Source: Bifidobacterium goeldii
GTDB taxonomy: Bacteria > Actinomycetota > Actinomycetes > Actinomycetales > Bifidobacteriaceae
Length of the DNA: 64,000 bases
Direction: 5' to 3'
Assembly (NCBI RefSeq): GCF_003951095.1
Contig: NZ_QXGL01000001.1
Span: forward strand, 248,001 to 312,000
Of the stretch, positions 9,973-19,049 are shown piece by piece. The translations under genes and the position numbers were made by a program. Position 1 is the first letter of the stretch, and each line of letters begins with the position of its first letter. Below the pieces are notes generated by a model. That model was not told the origin of the DNA and searched no databases. It worked only from the letters and a program-made list of their open reading frames with translations.

Positions 9973-10623
9973 TTATCGCTGAGTAATACGGCGAAACTCT
10001 TCATGCTGAATAGCAATAAACGAGTTAGACGCAGTTATGCGCACACTGCGCAGCGTATTCCAATCAACCCATGCGGATTCGACATGTTCGTCAGGATCAA
10101 AATGGCGCGGCACACTTCTCCAATGCCGCAAATGAATCACCATAATATGCGCAAGCTCATCGCTCATGCCTTCGGATGAGTAGAACGCACCAACATGATC
10201 GAATCGCACGTCTGCATTGGATGCTGGCGCAACACCAGTTTCTTCAGCGAGTTCGCGTAACGCAGCGGGCTCAATGTCTTCTCCATCATCCATAAGACCA
10301 GCTGGCAATCCGTATGCAAAGCAATCTGAGCCAACGCGATATTCACGCTCAAGCAAATACCGATCACGTTCCTCGTCATGTACCAGCATTACTACACACG
10401 GCGCATGGCGCATTACTTGTCGTCGAATTTCAATATTGCCACCGTTTGCTGTTGCTAAAGCGAGGCGCATATCTTCCACGTCAAATACCGCACCGTGATA
10501 TACGGTGCTGCGGGAAAGCACGCTAACAGGCGCATCCATATCCACACCATCTGAGGAATTATTCAGTGTTCGATCAAGAGCTGCAGGAGTGGCGGATTCG
10601 TCGTAAGCCCTGTCCATATCCAT
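9973..10623 (-). CDS. Nudix hydrolase (ADP-ribose pyrophosphatase-like)
   Basis: A 216-residue Nudix protein. The box from GLMDDGEDIEP to RELAEETG carries the full set of glutamates (REL-EE-G), and the upstream PAG matches ADP-ribose/NDP-sugar pyrophosphatases. Substrate is not certain. It is the last gene of the leftward pdtaR-polA-nif3-nudix group, 31 bases after nif3. Start at ATG 10623; the first 35 residues are unlike the family and a later start is possible. Confidence 0.88.
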   Translation of the reverse strand: MDMDRAYDESATPAALDRTLNNSSDGVDMDAPVSVLSRSTVYHGAVFDVEDMRLALATANGGNIEIRRQVMRHAPCVVMLVHDEERDRYLLEREYRVGSDCFAYGLPAGLMDDGEDIEPAALRELAEETGVAPASNADVRFDHVGAFYSSEGMSDELAHIMVIHLRHWRSVPRHFDPDEHVESAWVDWNTLRSVRITASNSFIAIQHEEFRRITQR

Positions 10624-10654
10624 TTCATACCTTCCGAAGCGTTGTATGTATGGA

Positions 10655-11557
10655 TTACGCGTGGATTGATAGCGCCCACGGGTCAGTATTCATCGTGATC
10701 CAAGTTGTTGCTACCGTTTGTCCTAACGTTTGCTCCACTGCTTGAGCAACATCGTCGAGCGCATAATGGAACCACAACGATTCAATCGCCGAATGTGGCG
10801 TGTTAATGAGCGCTGGGCGAGCAACCATGCAATCAGTACTGTTCTCTGTTTCTGCACGTAGCATAGCTTCACAACGCGCCTGTTCAAGAGCATCTGTAGC
10901 TGGATGATGACGTAAATCACTGGTGACATAAACGTCAGCGCCACTAGCGCGCACTTCATCAAATAGTGAATCACCTGATCCTGGTAATACGGCTACTCGA
11001 CGCACCATGGCATTCACATCACCAGCTACTTGAACGCCAAGTTCAGTGTGCGGCAAAACAGCAGCGACATGACGAGCAAATGCTTCAAGCGTCAGCGGTT
11101 CGGCAAGTTCGCCAACACGACCGAGACCGACAGGATGCTCGGCGCTTGGATCGTGAATTGGTACCAGCGGCTGCTGGTTAATCAATCCGAACAAATCGGC
11201 TGCAGCTTGGCCTACTCCACGATACGCGGCATCAGCATTGGTGTGCCCAACCCATAGCGCGCAATGATGCTCGTAGAGTTCACCAACGACTACGCCATGC
11301 GGATCAAGCCCGCTCACCGCATGCGTTGCTCGAAACAGCAACGGATGATGGCATACCAGCAGGTCAGCTCCGCGACGAATTGCTTCCTTGACGACTGCGA
11401 TCGTAGGGTCCGCAGCAAACGCAATGGTGGTAACTGGACGATGCGGTGTGCCAACGATCAGACCGGGCGCATCCCAATCTTCTGCATAGCGCAATGGGTA
11501 TAGCGTTTCCAATACGTCAACGACCTGTTTGAGCGTAGGCAAAGCATCCTCCTTCAC
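10655..11557 (-). CDS. Nif3-like dinuclear metal protein (DUF34)
   Basis: A 300-residue member of the Nif3/YbgI/YqfO family, which forms toroidal hexamers binding two metal ions. Metal ligands are visible in LLVCHHPLLF, GHTNAD and the C-terminal HSAIE region. Family function is unsettled; GTP cyclohydrolase I type 2 annotations in databases are transfers. It follows polA by about 45 bases and precedes a Nudix gene. Confidence 0.9.
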   Translation of the reverse strand: MKEDALPTLKQVVDVLETLYPLRYAEDWDAPGLIVGTPHRPVTTIAFAADPTIAVVKEAIRRGADLLVCHHPLLFRATHAVSGLDPHGVVVGELYEHHCALWVGHTNADAAYRGVGQAAADLFGLINQQPLVPIHDPSAEHPVGLGRVGELAEPLTLEAFARHVAAVLPHTELGVQVAGDVNAMVRRVAVLPGSGDSLFDEVRASGADVYVTSDLRHHPATDALEQARCEAMLRAETENSTDCMVARPALINTPHSAIESLWFHYALDDVAQAVEQTLGQTVATTWITMNTDPWALSIHA

Positions 11558-11602
11558 GGACCCTTGTTACGAATGCTGTAAGCGATTCGTATACGATGCG
11601 CA

Positions 11603-14488
11603 TTAGTGCGCGGCAAGCTGCCAATCTTCACCAATGCCGGTAGAAACGTCTAGCGGCACTGCAAGCTGTACAGCATGTTCCATCGCATCCTTCACCAACT
11701 CACTTGCACGATCCTGCTCTCCTGGAGCGATTTCTACCACAAGTTCGTCATGAATTTGCAGAATGATACGACTGAGCAAACCAGCATTACGCAACGCTTG
11801 ATCAGCGCGGATCATCGCAATCTTCATAATGTCGGCAGCAGAGCCTTGAATCGGCGCGTTCAATGCTGCACGTTCTGCTGCATCGCGCACATTACGGTTC
11901 GTGGAATGCAGTCCGGGGAAGTAACGACGGCGCCCGAACATCGTCTCAGTGTATCCGCGCTCACGAGCTGAAGAAACCAATGATTCCAAATACTCATGCA
12001 CTTTGCCAAACGTCGCAAAATACTGTGCTTTCAGTCGTTCAGCCTCGCCCGGAGCGATCTTCAGCTGCTGAGCCAACCCATACGTGCTCAAGCCATAGGC
12101 GAGACCATAGCTCATCGCTTTTACATGAGAGCGTTGATCGGAGCTAATCTCCTCAACTGGCACGCCGTACACCAAACTCGCCACATAGCGGTGGAAATCC
12201 GCACCGGAGCGGAACGCTTCAATCAGCGCCTCGTCACCGGATAGATCAGCCATGATACGCAACTCAACTTGCGAATAATCAGAACTAAGCAGCGACTCAT
12301 AGCCCTCCCCCGGCACAAACGCGGAACGAATCTCACGCCCTTGCGCGTTACGGTTAGGGATATTCTGCAAGTTCGGGTCAACCGAGCTTAAACGGCCTGT
12401 TGCCGCAACAGTCTGCTCGAATGTCGTGTGAATACGCCCGTCAGCAGGATTGGTAGCATCAATAAGCGTCTGCACGATTTGTTTCAGCTTATTAGTCTCA
12501 CGGTGCCGTAGCAGCGCACCAAGGAATGTGTTAGCACGCTCATTGTCTACAGATTTGACGTACAAATCTTGCAAAACCGCCGCATTAGTCGTATACGAGC
12601 CGGATTTGGTCTTACGCGTGGGCTTCAGCCCCATGTCTTCGAACAGTATTTTCTGTAACTGTTTAGGACTTTGCAAATTGACTCGAGTACCAGCCGCATC
12701 CCAAGCGATTTCTTGCGCTTGACGAGCATCAGAAGCGAACTGGTCTCGCATTGCTACCAATCGCGGCATATCAACGCTTGCACCAGTACGCTCCATGCCA
12801 TACAGCACTTGCGAAACAGGCAATTCGATAGCATGCAGCAGCGTGAACTGTTGACGTTCATCAACCATCGGAGCCAAAGTGGCAGCTAGAGCCGCGATAA
12901 GCGCAATACGCGTCAACTCATGGTGACGGTCATCCTCTTCGCTTATCTCATCATCACCGCCAAGATCCAGTTGCCCTTGCGATTCCTGAGAGTCTTCAGC
13001 TTCGATATGCACGTCGAGGAAATGTTCGCCAGCTTCTTCGACACTTTCAGCGTGAAAATCTGGGTGTATGAGATACCCAGCGAGCTTGGTATCAAAAAAT
13101 GGTGTGGGAAGTACGAGGTTGACCGACGCGAGCATGTGCGACTGCTCTTTGAATCCGTGCACGATCATCGAAGATGCATGGTCATTGATGATCGTTTGCA
13201 TGGTTTCCATAAGACCGTTATCAGCGGCTACAGAATCTCGCAGTACCTTCGCAGGGATAATCGCAGCCTGCCCTGCTGAGAACAGAAGAATGGAGGCAAG
13301 TTCAGCTCTCCCAGGCTTTGGCGATCCTTCAGCGTTCAGTGTCCACGCATGCGCAATACGAGGTGCACACAGTGTAGCTGGTGCGTGCTGACCTGCAGCA
13401 GTAGGTTGCAGAAGTTCATGATCGCTATGGTCACTATGCTGCGTGGATGAGTCAGCTGCCGGCATATTGGCTGCCGCCCAGGCTTGCAACTGTGCTGCAT
13501 CATTGATGACCGTGCCTTCAGGAACATTGAACGATGATGGTTCCTGAGAGTCATCTTCAACAGTGGACTGCTGGCCGATACCAAATGATTTGAGAATGCG
13601 GCTTCTAGTTCGCCCGCCAAATTCCAGTTGGGCGAATAATTCGTCGAATGCTGCAGTGTCTACCTCACCGAATGTCAGATCTCGTACTGCAACACCGAGG
13701 TCAAGGTCTCGGCGCAGCGCATTAACGGTACGATTGAGTTTGACTTGGTCAATGTTGTCTCGCAGCGCTTCGCCTTTTTTGCCACCGATTTCATCAGCGT
13801 GCGCGATGATACCTTCGAGATTGCCGAACTGGTTAATCCATTTCGCAGCGAATCCATCGCCAACACCAGGAACGCCAGGAATATTATCGGCGGTTTCACC
13901 GCGTAATGCGGCAAGATCCGGGTACAACGATGGCGGCACATGATATTTCTCTTCAACAGCTTGAGGAGTCATATGCTTCAAGTCTTTAAAATGCTGCCCG
14001 GGGTACAGTACGGTGATGTTGTCATCAATCAGCTGGAACGCATCACGATCTCCGGAGAGCACGAGTGTTGCATACCCAGCATCTTCACCCATTGAGGCAA
14101 GCGTGCCAATAACATCATCGCCTTCAAAGCCGGGCTTCTCGATATAGGTAACGCCAAGTGCCTTCAACATGCGTTGGATCAGCGGCAACTGCGTAAGTAA
14201 CTCCTCAGGAGCAGCTTCACGTGTGCCTTTGTACTGTGGCAGCAACTGATTGCGGAAGGTGCCGCCTTTCACGTCAAAAGCCACAGCAAGCCGGTCAGGG
14301 CGCTCACTGTCAAGTACTTGGCACAGCATTGATGCGAATCCCCATACGGCATTGGTTGCTTGACCGTCATGGGTGCTGAAACTTTCGACCGGTAACGCGA
14401 AAAACGCGCGGAACGCGAGCGAGTGGCCATCAACCACTAGCAGTGTTCCGCGCGTTTTCGTCTGGGTATCATCCAGGTTGTCGCTCAT
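11603..14488 (-). CDS. polA: DNA polymerase I
   Basis: A 961-residue family A polymerase for Okazaki fragment processing and repair. The N-terminal 5'-3' nuclease (residues 10-300) has GFEGDDVIGT and the helix-hairpin-helix GVPGVGDG. The polymerase domain shows motif A SDYSQVELRI, motif B YGLAYGLSTYGL and motif C QIHDELVVE. The middle 3'-5' exonuclease region lacks the usual DxE metal motif, so proofreading is probably absent, as in many actinobacterial PolI. Its start overlaps the pdtaR stop by four bases. Confidence 0.97.
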   Translation of the reverse strand: MSDNLDDTQTKTRGTLLVVDGHSLAFRAFFALPVESFSTHDGQATNAVWGFASMLCQVLDSERPDRLAVAFDVKGGTFRNQLLPQYKGTREAAPEELLTQLPLIQRMLKALGVTYIEKPGFEGDDVIGTLASMGEDAGYATLVLSGDRDAFQLIDDNITVLYPGQHFKDLKHMTPQAVEEKYHVPPSLYPDLAALRGETADNIPGVPGVGDGFAAKWINQFGNLEGIIAHADEIGGKKGEALRDNIDQVKLNRTVNALRRDLDLGVAVRDLTFGEVDTAAFDELFAQLEFGGRTRSRILKSFGIGQQSTVEDDSQEPSSFNVPEGTVINDAAQLQAWAAANMPAADSSTQHSDHSDHELLQPTAAGQHAPATLCAPRIAHAWTLNAEGSPKPGRAELASILLFSAGQAAIIPAKVLRDSVAADNGLMETMQTIINDHASSMIVHGFKEQSHMLASVNLVLPTPFFDTKLAGYLIHPDFHAESVEEAGEHFLDVHIEAEDSQESQGQLDLGGDDEISEEDDRHHELTRIALIAALAATLAPMVDERQQFTLLHAIELPVSQVLYGMERTGASVDMPRLVAMRDQFASDARQAQEIAWDAAGTRVNLQSPKQLQKILFEDMGLKPTRKTKSGSYTTNAAVLQDLYVKSVDNERANTFLGALLRHRETNKLKQIVQTLIDATNPADGRIHTTFEQTVAATGRLSSVDPNLQNIPNRNAQGREIRSAFVPGEGYESLLSSDYSQVELRIMADLSGDEALIEAFRSGADFHRYVASLVYGVPVEEISSDQRSHVKAMSYGLAYGLSTYGLAQQLKIAPGEAERLKAQYFATFGKVHEYLESLVSSARERGYTETMFGRRRYFPGLHSTNRNVRDAAERAALNAPIQGSAADIMKIAMIRADQALRNAGLLSRIILQIHDELVVEIAPGEQDRASELVKDAMEHAVQLAVPLDVSTGIGEDWQLAAH

Positions 14489-15252
14489 TCCTCAACTTCC
14501 GGCTTGGGATCGCCATACTTAGCGATAATGGCCAGTGCAAGACGCTTCTTCGGGATACGCTGATCCATCGACGTCTTCTGAATCCAACGGAAAGCGCCCT
14601 GCTCGGAGAAGTCTGCCTTATCCATGAGCAGGCCCTTTGCACGGTCGACGAGCTTACGCTCTTCAAGCGTGTCTTCAGCCTTCTTCAGCTTCTCTTCGGT
14701 CTTGCGCAGCTGCTCCTCAGTTTCCTTGAGACGGTTTTCGCTGCTTTCAACATTGTCAAGCAGATCATTGATCTCAGAGAAACGGCCCATTGCCACTTCC
14801 AGTGCAGGCAGCAGCTTCGACTCTTCATACGGCTTGGTTACGTATGCCATTGCGCCAGCGCCAGTGGCCTGCTTGACAAGATCCGGCTGGGAGAAAGCGG
14901 TGAGCATCACTACCGGAGCAATATTTTCATCGCAGATAATGCCTGCAGCAGCAATACCATCCATGCGCGGCATCTTGACATCCATGCACACCACATCCGG
15001 ACGATGCTTGCGCGTCAATTCAACCGCCTCTTCACCGTTGGCAGCTTCACCAACAACCTCGTAGCCGTTGTCTTCCAGCATTGCCACAAGATCCATCCTG
15101 TTGACAGATTCGTCTTCAGCAACAACAACAGTACGCTTCTTGTGAATAGCATTTTCAACAGGTTCACCTGCGGAGACGGCCTTCAGCTCGTCTGCGGAGA
15201 GCACTTCCTCCATGCCCTCATCCGCCGGTGAGGCGTTCTTCCTTGCAGCCAT
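14485..15252 (-). CDS. pdtaR: ANTAR-domain response regulator (PdtaR-like)
   Basis: A receiver domain with phosphoacceptor Asp in VVCMDVKMPRMDG, Thr in VMLTAFS and Lys in VTKPYEE, followed by a coiled coil and a C-terminal ANTAR domain (KGLLMDKADFSEQGAFRWIQ). ANTAR proteins bind paired RNA hairpins and block terminators. ATG 15252 has AGAGG upstream; the open frame extends 27 codons further without support. The partner sensor kinase is not in the window. It is translationally coupled to polA. Confidence 0.93.
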   Translation of the reverse strand: MAARKNASPADEGMEEVLSADELKAVSAGEPVENAIHKKRTVVVAEDESVNRMDLVAMLEDNGYEVVGEAANGEEAVELTRKHRPDVVCMDVKMPRMDGIAAAGIICDENIAPVVMLTAFSQPDLVKQATGAGAMAYVTKPYEESKLLPALEVAMGRFSEINDLLDNVESSENRLKETEEQLRKTEEKLKKAEDTLEERKLVDRAKGLLMDKADFSEQGAFRWIQKTSMDQRIPKKRLALAIIAKYGDPKPEVEE

Positions 15253-15411
15253 GCCAGCAAACCTCTTTTCGATCTGCAACGAAGCATCGACGCGCCCGAC
15301 GGCCACGGCGACTCGTGAACCCGGTGAGCTCAAGGAAAGCCGACTTCGGTCTTCCCCGCGCAGGTTAGCACGATGCCTCGCTGTTCGTTGTTACATCGTA
15401 ATGACATCTCA

Positions 15412-15443
15412 CATTGTACAGTGCAACTCGCATTGTACAGTGC
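15412..15443. promoter_or_regulatory. Tandem palindromic operator candidates upstream of pdtaR
   Basis: A 13-bp sequence (CATTGTACAGTGC) occurs twice, at 15412-15424 and 15431-15443, 19 bp apart. Each copy is a near-perfect palindrome around TGTACA. They lie about 160-190 bp upstream of the pdtaR start and just downstream of the amylase stop at 15537 across a gene-free gap. The regulator is unknown. Confidence 0.5.
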
Positions 15444-15536
15444 GCGAACTGAGATAACTGTATCGAAAACGGGTTTACTGTCAAGTCAACGCGTGTGCAG
15501 CAAACCGCTTACCAGTTGTCCGCGCTGTTGCCTGTA

Positions 15537-17261
15537 CTATGAACGCGCTTTACGGCGAACCCTCCAGCAAACGACGACGACTATCACTCCAATGCACGCG
15601 ATACCGACCACTACAGCAGCTACAACTGCTGTCGCGCTTATCAATGATGGAGCTTTGCCGTCGACACCGTCGGCTTTGGCTTGCTGAACAAACCAACTTG
15701 GATCTGTTGGATCGGTGAGTGATGTACTGGTCCAAGTTGCTGGTTGTGCACCCACATGAATAGCAATTGCTGATCCAGCGCCCACGGTGGCGGTAAACGT
15801 ACCATCGCGATGAACAGTGACTGTTTTCGAGCAGTCACCTACGGCATACACGTTGCAATATGTGCCCGCTGGCAGCGAGGTGGTGAATGTGGCTTCAAGG
15901 GGCGATTCGCTGTTGTTAATCGCTAGATATCCTTTATCAGCGCGGCCAAAGCCCACTACATTATCGCCATATTCTTTCCAATCGGTGACCTTCGTGTGAG
16001 CTACTGCATTATGAAAGCCAATCATGCCACGAATTGCTGTCCAACGCTGTGTGCACTGCCAGGTGCCGGAGGTCTGTGAGCCATCAGTAGGGCACTTCAT
16101 ATCCGGAACCTGCGTAGTGCTCGCTGATGGCGCTCCTGCATCATTATTGTTGAAATAATAGCCGGCATAAACGTGCGGTTGGCCATAGTTATAAGCAAGC
16201 AAGAAAGCGTTTGCGAGCAGGTAGCGTGAACCATCTTTATAGGTCAATGCGTTGTCGCCACGCTCGGTATCCCAGTTCGTCACCCATACAGCAGCCTTGT
16301 TCGATGGTACCCAGCTACTACTGGTACCGATGCCGGACAGGCCAAACGTAGCAGAATTGATGTCACCGTTGAACGCTTGCTTCAACCGCGCGTTGACGTT
16401 AAATTCAGAAACCTTACCGGTACCTAGATAGTTGACTGGCTGAATTTCTTTCGCTTCTGACGTGCTGCCGATCACTTCCTGTTCGAAGAGGAAATCGTTC
16501 TCGTCCAAGCCAGTTTTTGCGAGCAGCTCGGATTTGAGCGCTGCTACGTCTGCGGCAGCAATGTGTTTCACCGCATCTACGCGGAAGCCTGCTACGCCGA
16601 GATCTAACAGCTTTGCCATATAGTCGACGATTTTGCTGCGCACGTTAGCGTTGCCAGTATCAAGATCTTGAAGACCGGAAAGACGGCAGTTCTGTACATT
16701 GTCAGCATTGGAATAGTTGATGATGTTTTCAGTACAGTCATGAAAGTCACTGGGCGTGTATGGTACTGCAGGAAAGTTCCCTTCCCCATCAAACTTGCTG
16801 CCAGCTACGCCAGTACCGGAGCGATCGGCGCCAGCCATATGGTTGATGACTGCGTCTGCAATAACGCCTACACCAGCTGCTTTACAGGTGGCGATCATGT
16901 TGGTGAATTCAGCTTCTGTGCCGAGTTTGGAGTCTAGCTTATAACTTACCGGCTGGTAGGAGGTCCACCATTGTGTGCCGGTAATGGTTTCTTGCGGAGG
17001 CGAAACTTGTACATAACCGACGCCTTCAGGTCCATATGTTTCAGTGCATTCGCGCGCTACCGAGCGCCAGTTTGTTTGAAATGCGATCACGATAACGTCG
17101 CCACGGTTTACGGATGATATTTCAGCATGTGCAGATGGCGTTAACGGCGATGCTGGCGTGCAGAGCATTGCAGCGGTAAGTGCAAGAGTTGCCGCCGTAG
17201 CAAGGGCGCGTTGCAGTATTGATTGCTGACCGTTGCGTCGTTTCATAATCTGTCGCGTCAT
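15537..17261 (-). CDS. Secreted, membrane-anchored alpha-amylase (GH13)
   Basis: A 574-residue extracellular alpha-amylase. A signal peptide with twin-Arg-containing start (MKRRNG), a hydrophobic core and SAHA as likely cleavage site is followed by the GH13 barrel: nucleophile Asp in GFRVDAVKHI, acid/base Glu in FLFEQEVIG and third Asp in NWDTERGD. An all-beta domain C precedes a C-terminal transmembrane helix (about 541-565) and a WRVRRKARS tail, so the enzyme stays on the cell surface. ATG 17261 has AGGGGAAAGGGG upstream; the frame extends 62 codons upstream without support. Likely substrate is starch. Confidence 0.92.
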   Translation of the reverse strand: MTRQIMKRRNGQQSILQRALATAATLALTAAMLCTPASPLTPSAHAEISSVNRGDVIVIAFQTNWRSVARECTETYGPEGVGYVQVSPPQETITGTQWWTSYQPVSYKLDSKLGTEAEFTNMIATCKAAGVGVIADAVINHMAGADRSGTGVAGSKFDGEGNFPAVPYTPSDFHDCTENIINYSNADNVQNCRLSGLQDLDTGNANVRSKIVDYMAKLLDLGVAGFRVDAVKHIAAADVAALKSELLAKTGLDENDFLFEQEVIGSTSEAKEIQPVNYLGTGKVSEFNVNARLKQAFNGDINSATFGLSGIGTSSSWVPSNKAAVWVTNWDTERGDNALTYKDGSRYLLANAFLLAYNYGQPHVYAGYYFNNNDAGAPSASTTQVPDMKCPTDGSQTSGTWQCTQRWTAIRGMIGFHNAVAHTKVTDWKEYGDNVVGFGRADKGYLAINNSESPLEATFTTSLPAGTYCNVYAVGDCSKTVTVHRDGTFTATVGAGSAIAIHVGAQPATWTSTSLTDPTDPSWFVQQAKADGVDGKAPSLISATAVVAAVVVGIACIGVIVVVVCWRVRRKARS

Positions 17262-17326
17262 TGCGGTCCCCTTTCCCCTCAGCATTGAGCTTTCAGCAAA
17301 CAAGCATATGTGCTCATGTTTTGTAA

Positions 17327-17423
17327 TGAAAACGTTCGCACGCATGTTGGCTTTTAGCATAACACTTTCGCAGTATTGAATCCAATATCCAACGTCAACG
17401 TTTGCATTTGCTGCCGTAACGTT
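17327..17423 (-). promoter_or_regulatory. Three AACGTT-core LacI-type operator candidates upstream of the amylase
   Basis: AACGTT cores occur at 17331-17336, 17397-17402 and 17418-17423. The first sits in a symmetric TG-N2-AACGTT-N2-CA context; the last two are 21 bp apart, two helical turns. LacI-family sugar regulators (MalR, AraQ types) use such CG-centred palindromes in bifidobacteria. From 17262 to 17545 there is no gene. Confidence 0.5.
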
Positions 17424-17545
17424 CCCCAGCGAGAATCGCATTGTCAACTCCTACTTATGCTGTAGACACGCCGTAACTCACAAAAACGGCACGCCAATGC
17501 GACGTTAGCGAAAAACTGTGCTAAGCTATCCAATCGTTGCGAAAA

Positions 17546-17619
17546 GCCCTCGTATCCCAATTGGTAGAGGAAGCAGCCTCAAAATCTGCGCAGTGTGGGT
17601 TCGAGTCCCACCGAGGGCA
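17546..17619 (+). tRNA. tRNA-Leu(CAA), short variable arm; prophage attachment gene
   Basis: Acceptor GCCCTCG/CGAGGGC, 3-bp D stem TCC/GGA, anticodon stem GCAGC/TCTGC with one mismatch, loop CTCAAAA (anticodon CAA), T arm GTGGG-TTCGAGT-CCCAC. The variable region is only 5 nt, unlike canonical leucine tRNAs (compare 5845-5932). The phage core begins at tRNA position 48, so the gene remains complete on the left side. Confidence 0.8.
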
Positions 17620-17682
17620 CTCTTTTTAATCATTGGAAAAAGCCGCAAACCCTACTCTCACAAGGGTTTGCGGCTTTTTCGT
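17593..17682. repeat. attL (90-bp core repeat)
   Basis: Identical to 57772-57861. It covers the T arm and acceptor 3' side of tRNA-Leu(CAA) and its terminator (stem 17637-17653 with 17663-17679, with a T-run), so integration keeps both gene and terminator. Just inside follow five near-copies of a 10-bp unit (CTATTTCATC) at 17681-17730. Confidence 0.97.
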
Positions 17683-17733
17683 CTTTCATCCTATTTCATC
17701 CTATTTCATCCTATTTCATCCAATTTCATAAAA

Positions 17734-17754
17734 AATGTGGGCAAAATGTGGGCA
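17734..17754. repeat. Integrase arm-site candidate, left
   Basis: A 21-bp sequence made of two ATGTGGGCA units occurs here and, identically and in the same orientation, at 57694-57714. It lies 51 bp inside attL and 57 bp inside attR, the arrangement expected of arm-type binding sites of a lambda-like tyrosine integrase. Confidence 0.6.
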
Positions 17755-17793
17755 CGAATCGATGGGTTTGGCATATTTTTTAGGTGTGTCGAC

Positions 17794-17824
17794 TTGTCTT
17801 TATACTACCAAGTTGGTAATATAG
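17794..17824 (+). promoter_or_regulatory. Promoter with built-in operator for the left-end gene
   Basis: TTGTCT (17794-17799), 17-bp spacer and TAATAT (17817-17822). A 25-bp palindrome (17800-17824; arms matching 10 of 12, core TACCAA-G-TTGGTA) overlaps the spacer and -10, so a repressor could cover it. ATG follows at 17851 after AAGGAAAGG. Confidence 0.65.
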
Positions 17825-17850
17825 AAGTGTCATCAAGGAAAGGACACAAA

Positions 17851-19002
17851 ATGCAGGAGATCACCACCGGCACCGAAAAGCAGATCACCTACGCCGCCTC
17901 CCTGCGTGAGGAAACCGTTGCCAAGCTCCACGCCACTGCCGACAACCGTGACGAATCCTATTACCGTCGTCGCCTCGCAGCGCTCAAAGCCGAGCGCCTC
18001 TCCGAATGCGCCGACGCCGCCACAATCATCGACTGGTGCAAGGGCCACTTCAACGCAGATAACCAAGAGATCGTCAACGGTTACGAGATGGAAGCTATCC
18101 GCCAGCAGGTTATCGCAGACAAGAAAGCATTCGAGGCCAGCCACCCACAGCCAGCAAAGCCGGAATCATCCCCGATCATCCCGGGCCGCGGTCGTCGTCG
18201 CCGTCAGCCAGTGGAACTCACTCCCGAGCAGCAGCAGGCGAAAGCGGAATGGGCTGAATACAATGCGCGCTATGCCGAATGGGAGGATAGCCTCGAAGCG
18301 TACATGACCCGCGTTGCTGCTGCCCGCCAGACTAAGAAGACCGTAGCACCGCAGCAGCCGGCCACCCACGCCGCCCATAAGAACGAGGAGCCGACCACGA
18401 CGGAAGACGAAGATGCAGCCGACCTGCACCGTCTCCACTTCCTTGACTTACATGACGTGGCCGTCATCGCCGGCATCAGTGACGCGACCGCCCGCCAGTA
18501 CCATAAAACCGCGCGCGCTCACCGCCTAGACGGCGAGCCGCATCCAGGCGACCTACCTGCCCCGGATGTGATTATTGGCACCCGTAGCCAGTACGCTAAA
18601 GCCGGATGGAAGCGTGAAACAATCGATCAGTGGATGATCGACCGGCCGCGCAAAGGCGGAGTGCGCGCCTTCACCCCAGGTACCGGGTATCCGATGGACG
18701 ATGAATGCACCATGTGGCTGATCGTCACCCGAGTCACCCGCACTCAAGTGTGGCTAGCATGCAAAATCTGGTACCCGGGCGACAAGCATATGGAACGCTC
18801 ATATCAGTGCGCAGACATCTATCTAGGCTTTGGGGAGGATGACCGATATATCGAACTCGGCCGACGCGGTAACCTCGGCGGCAGTACGATCATCGGGCGG
18901 GGGTTGCGCATCGATGCGAAGCAATTCGTGGAACCGCCGGAAGTATTTCGGCTCGACGATGAGGACATTAACACGCCGCAGACACGGTATCGGATGGCAT
19001 GA
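17851..19002 (+). CDS. Left-end prophage protein with helix-turn-helix segment (moron)
   Basis: A 383-residue protein I cannot name. Residues 1-100 are helical (starts MQEITTGTEKQITYAAS); 105-200 are Pro/Gln/Ala-rich with an RGRRRR patch. Residues about 205-270 contain a MerR/AlpA-like helix-turn-helix (LHDVAVIAGISDATARQYHK) and a second DNA-recognition-like stretch; the C-terminal 100 residues are Trp/Tyr-rich and look globular. It is transcribed rightward, against the late genes, from its own promoter next to attL, the classic place for lysogenic conversion genes. A regulator or conversion factor is possible. Confidence 0.8.
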   Translation: MQEITTGTEKQITYAASLREETVAKLHATADNRDESYYRRRLAALKAERLSECADAATIIDWCKGHFNADNQEIVNGYEMEAIRQQVIADKKAFEASHPQPAKPESSPIIPGRGRRRRQPVELTPEQQQAKAEWAEYNARYAEWEDSLEAYMTRVAAARQTKKTVAPQQPATHAAHKNEEPTTTEDEDAADLHRLHFLDLHDVAVIAGISDATARQYHKTARAHRLDGEPHPGDLPAPDVIIGTRSQYAKAGWKRETIDQWMIDRPRKGGVRAFTPGTGYPMDDECTMWLIVTRVTRTQVWLACKIWYPGDKHMERSYQCADIYLGFGEDDRYIELGRRGNLGGSTIIGRGLRIDAKQFVEPPEVFRLDDEDINTPQTRYRMA

Positions 19003-19016
19003 GCCAAGAATGAGAA

Positions 19017-19049
19017 ATGGCGGCCGGTGCGAAATACACAGGCCGCCAT
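19017..19049 (-). terminator. Terminator of the repeat RNA
   Basis: A 9-bp perfect stem (19017-19025 with 19041-19049), followed on the minus strand by TTCTCATTCTT. On the plus strand it is followed by C-rich sequence, so it fits minus-strand termination; it also lies 15 bases after the left-end gene stop. Confidence 0.6.

Noticed and set aside
17681..17730. 10-bp CTATTTCATC tandem as a minisatellite of interest
   Set aside because: Five near-copies next to attL may assist integration or be simple slippage; no matching copies near attR, so I do not claim a function.
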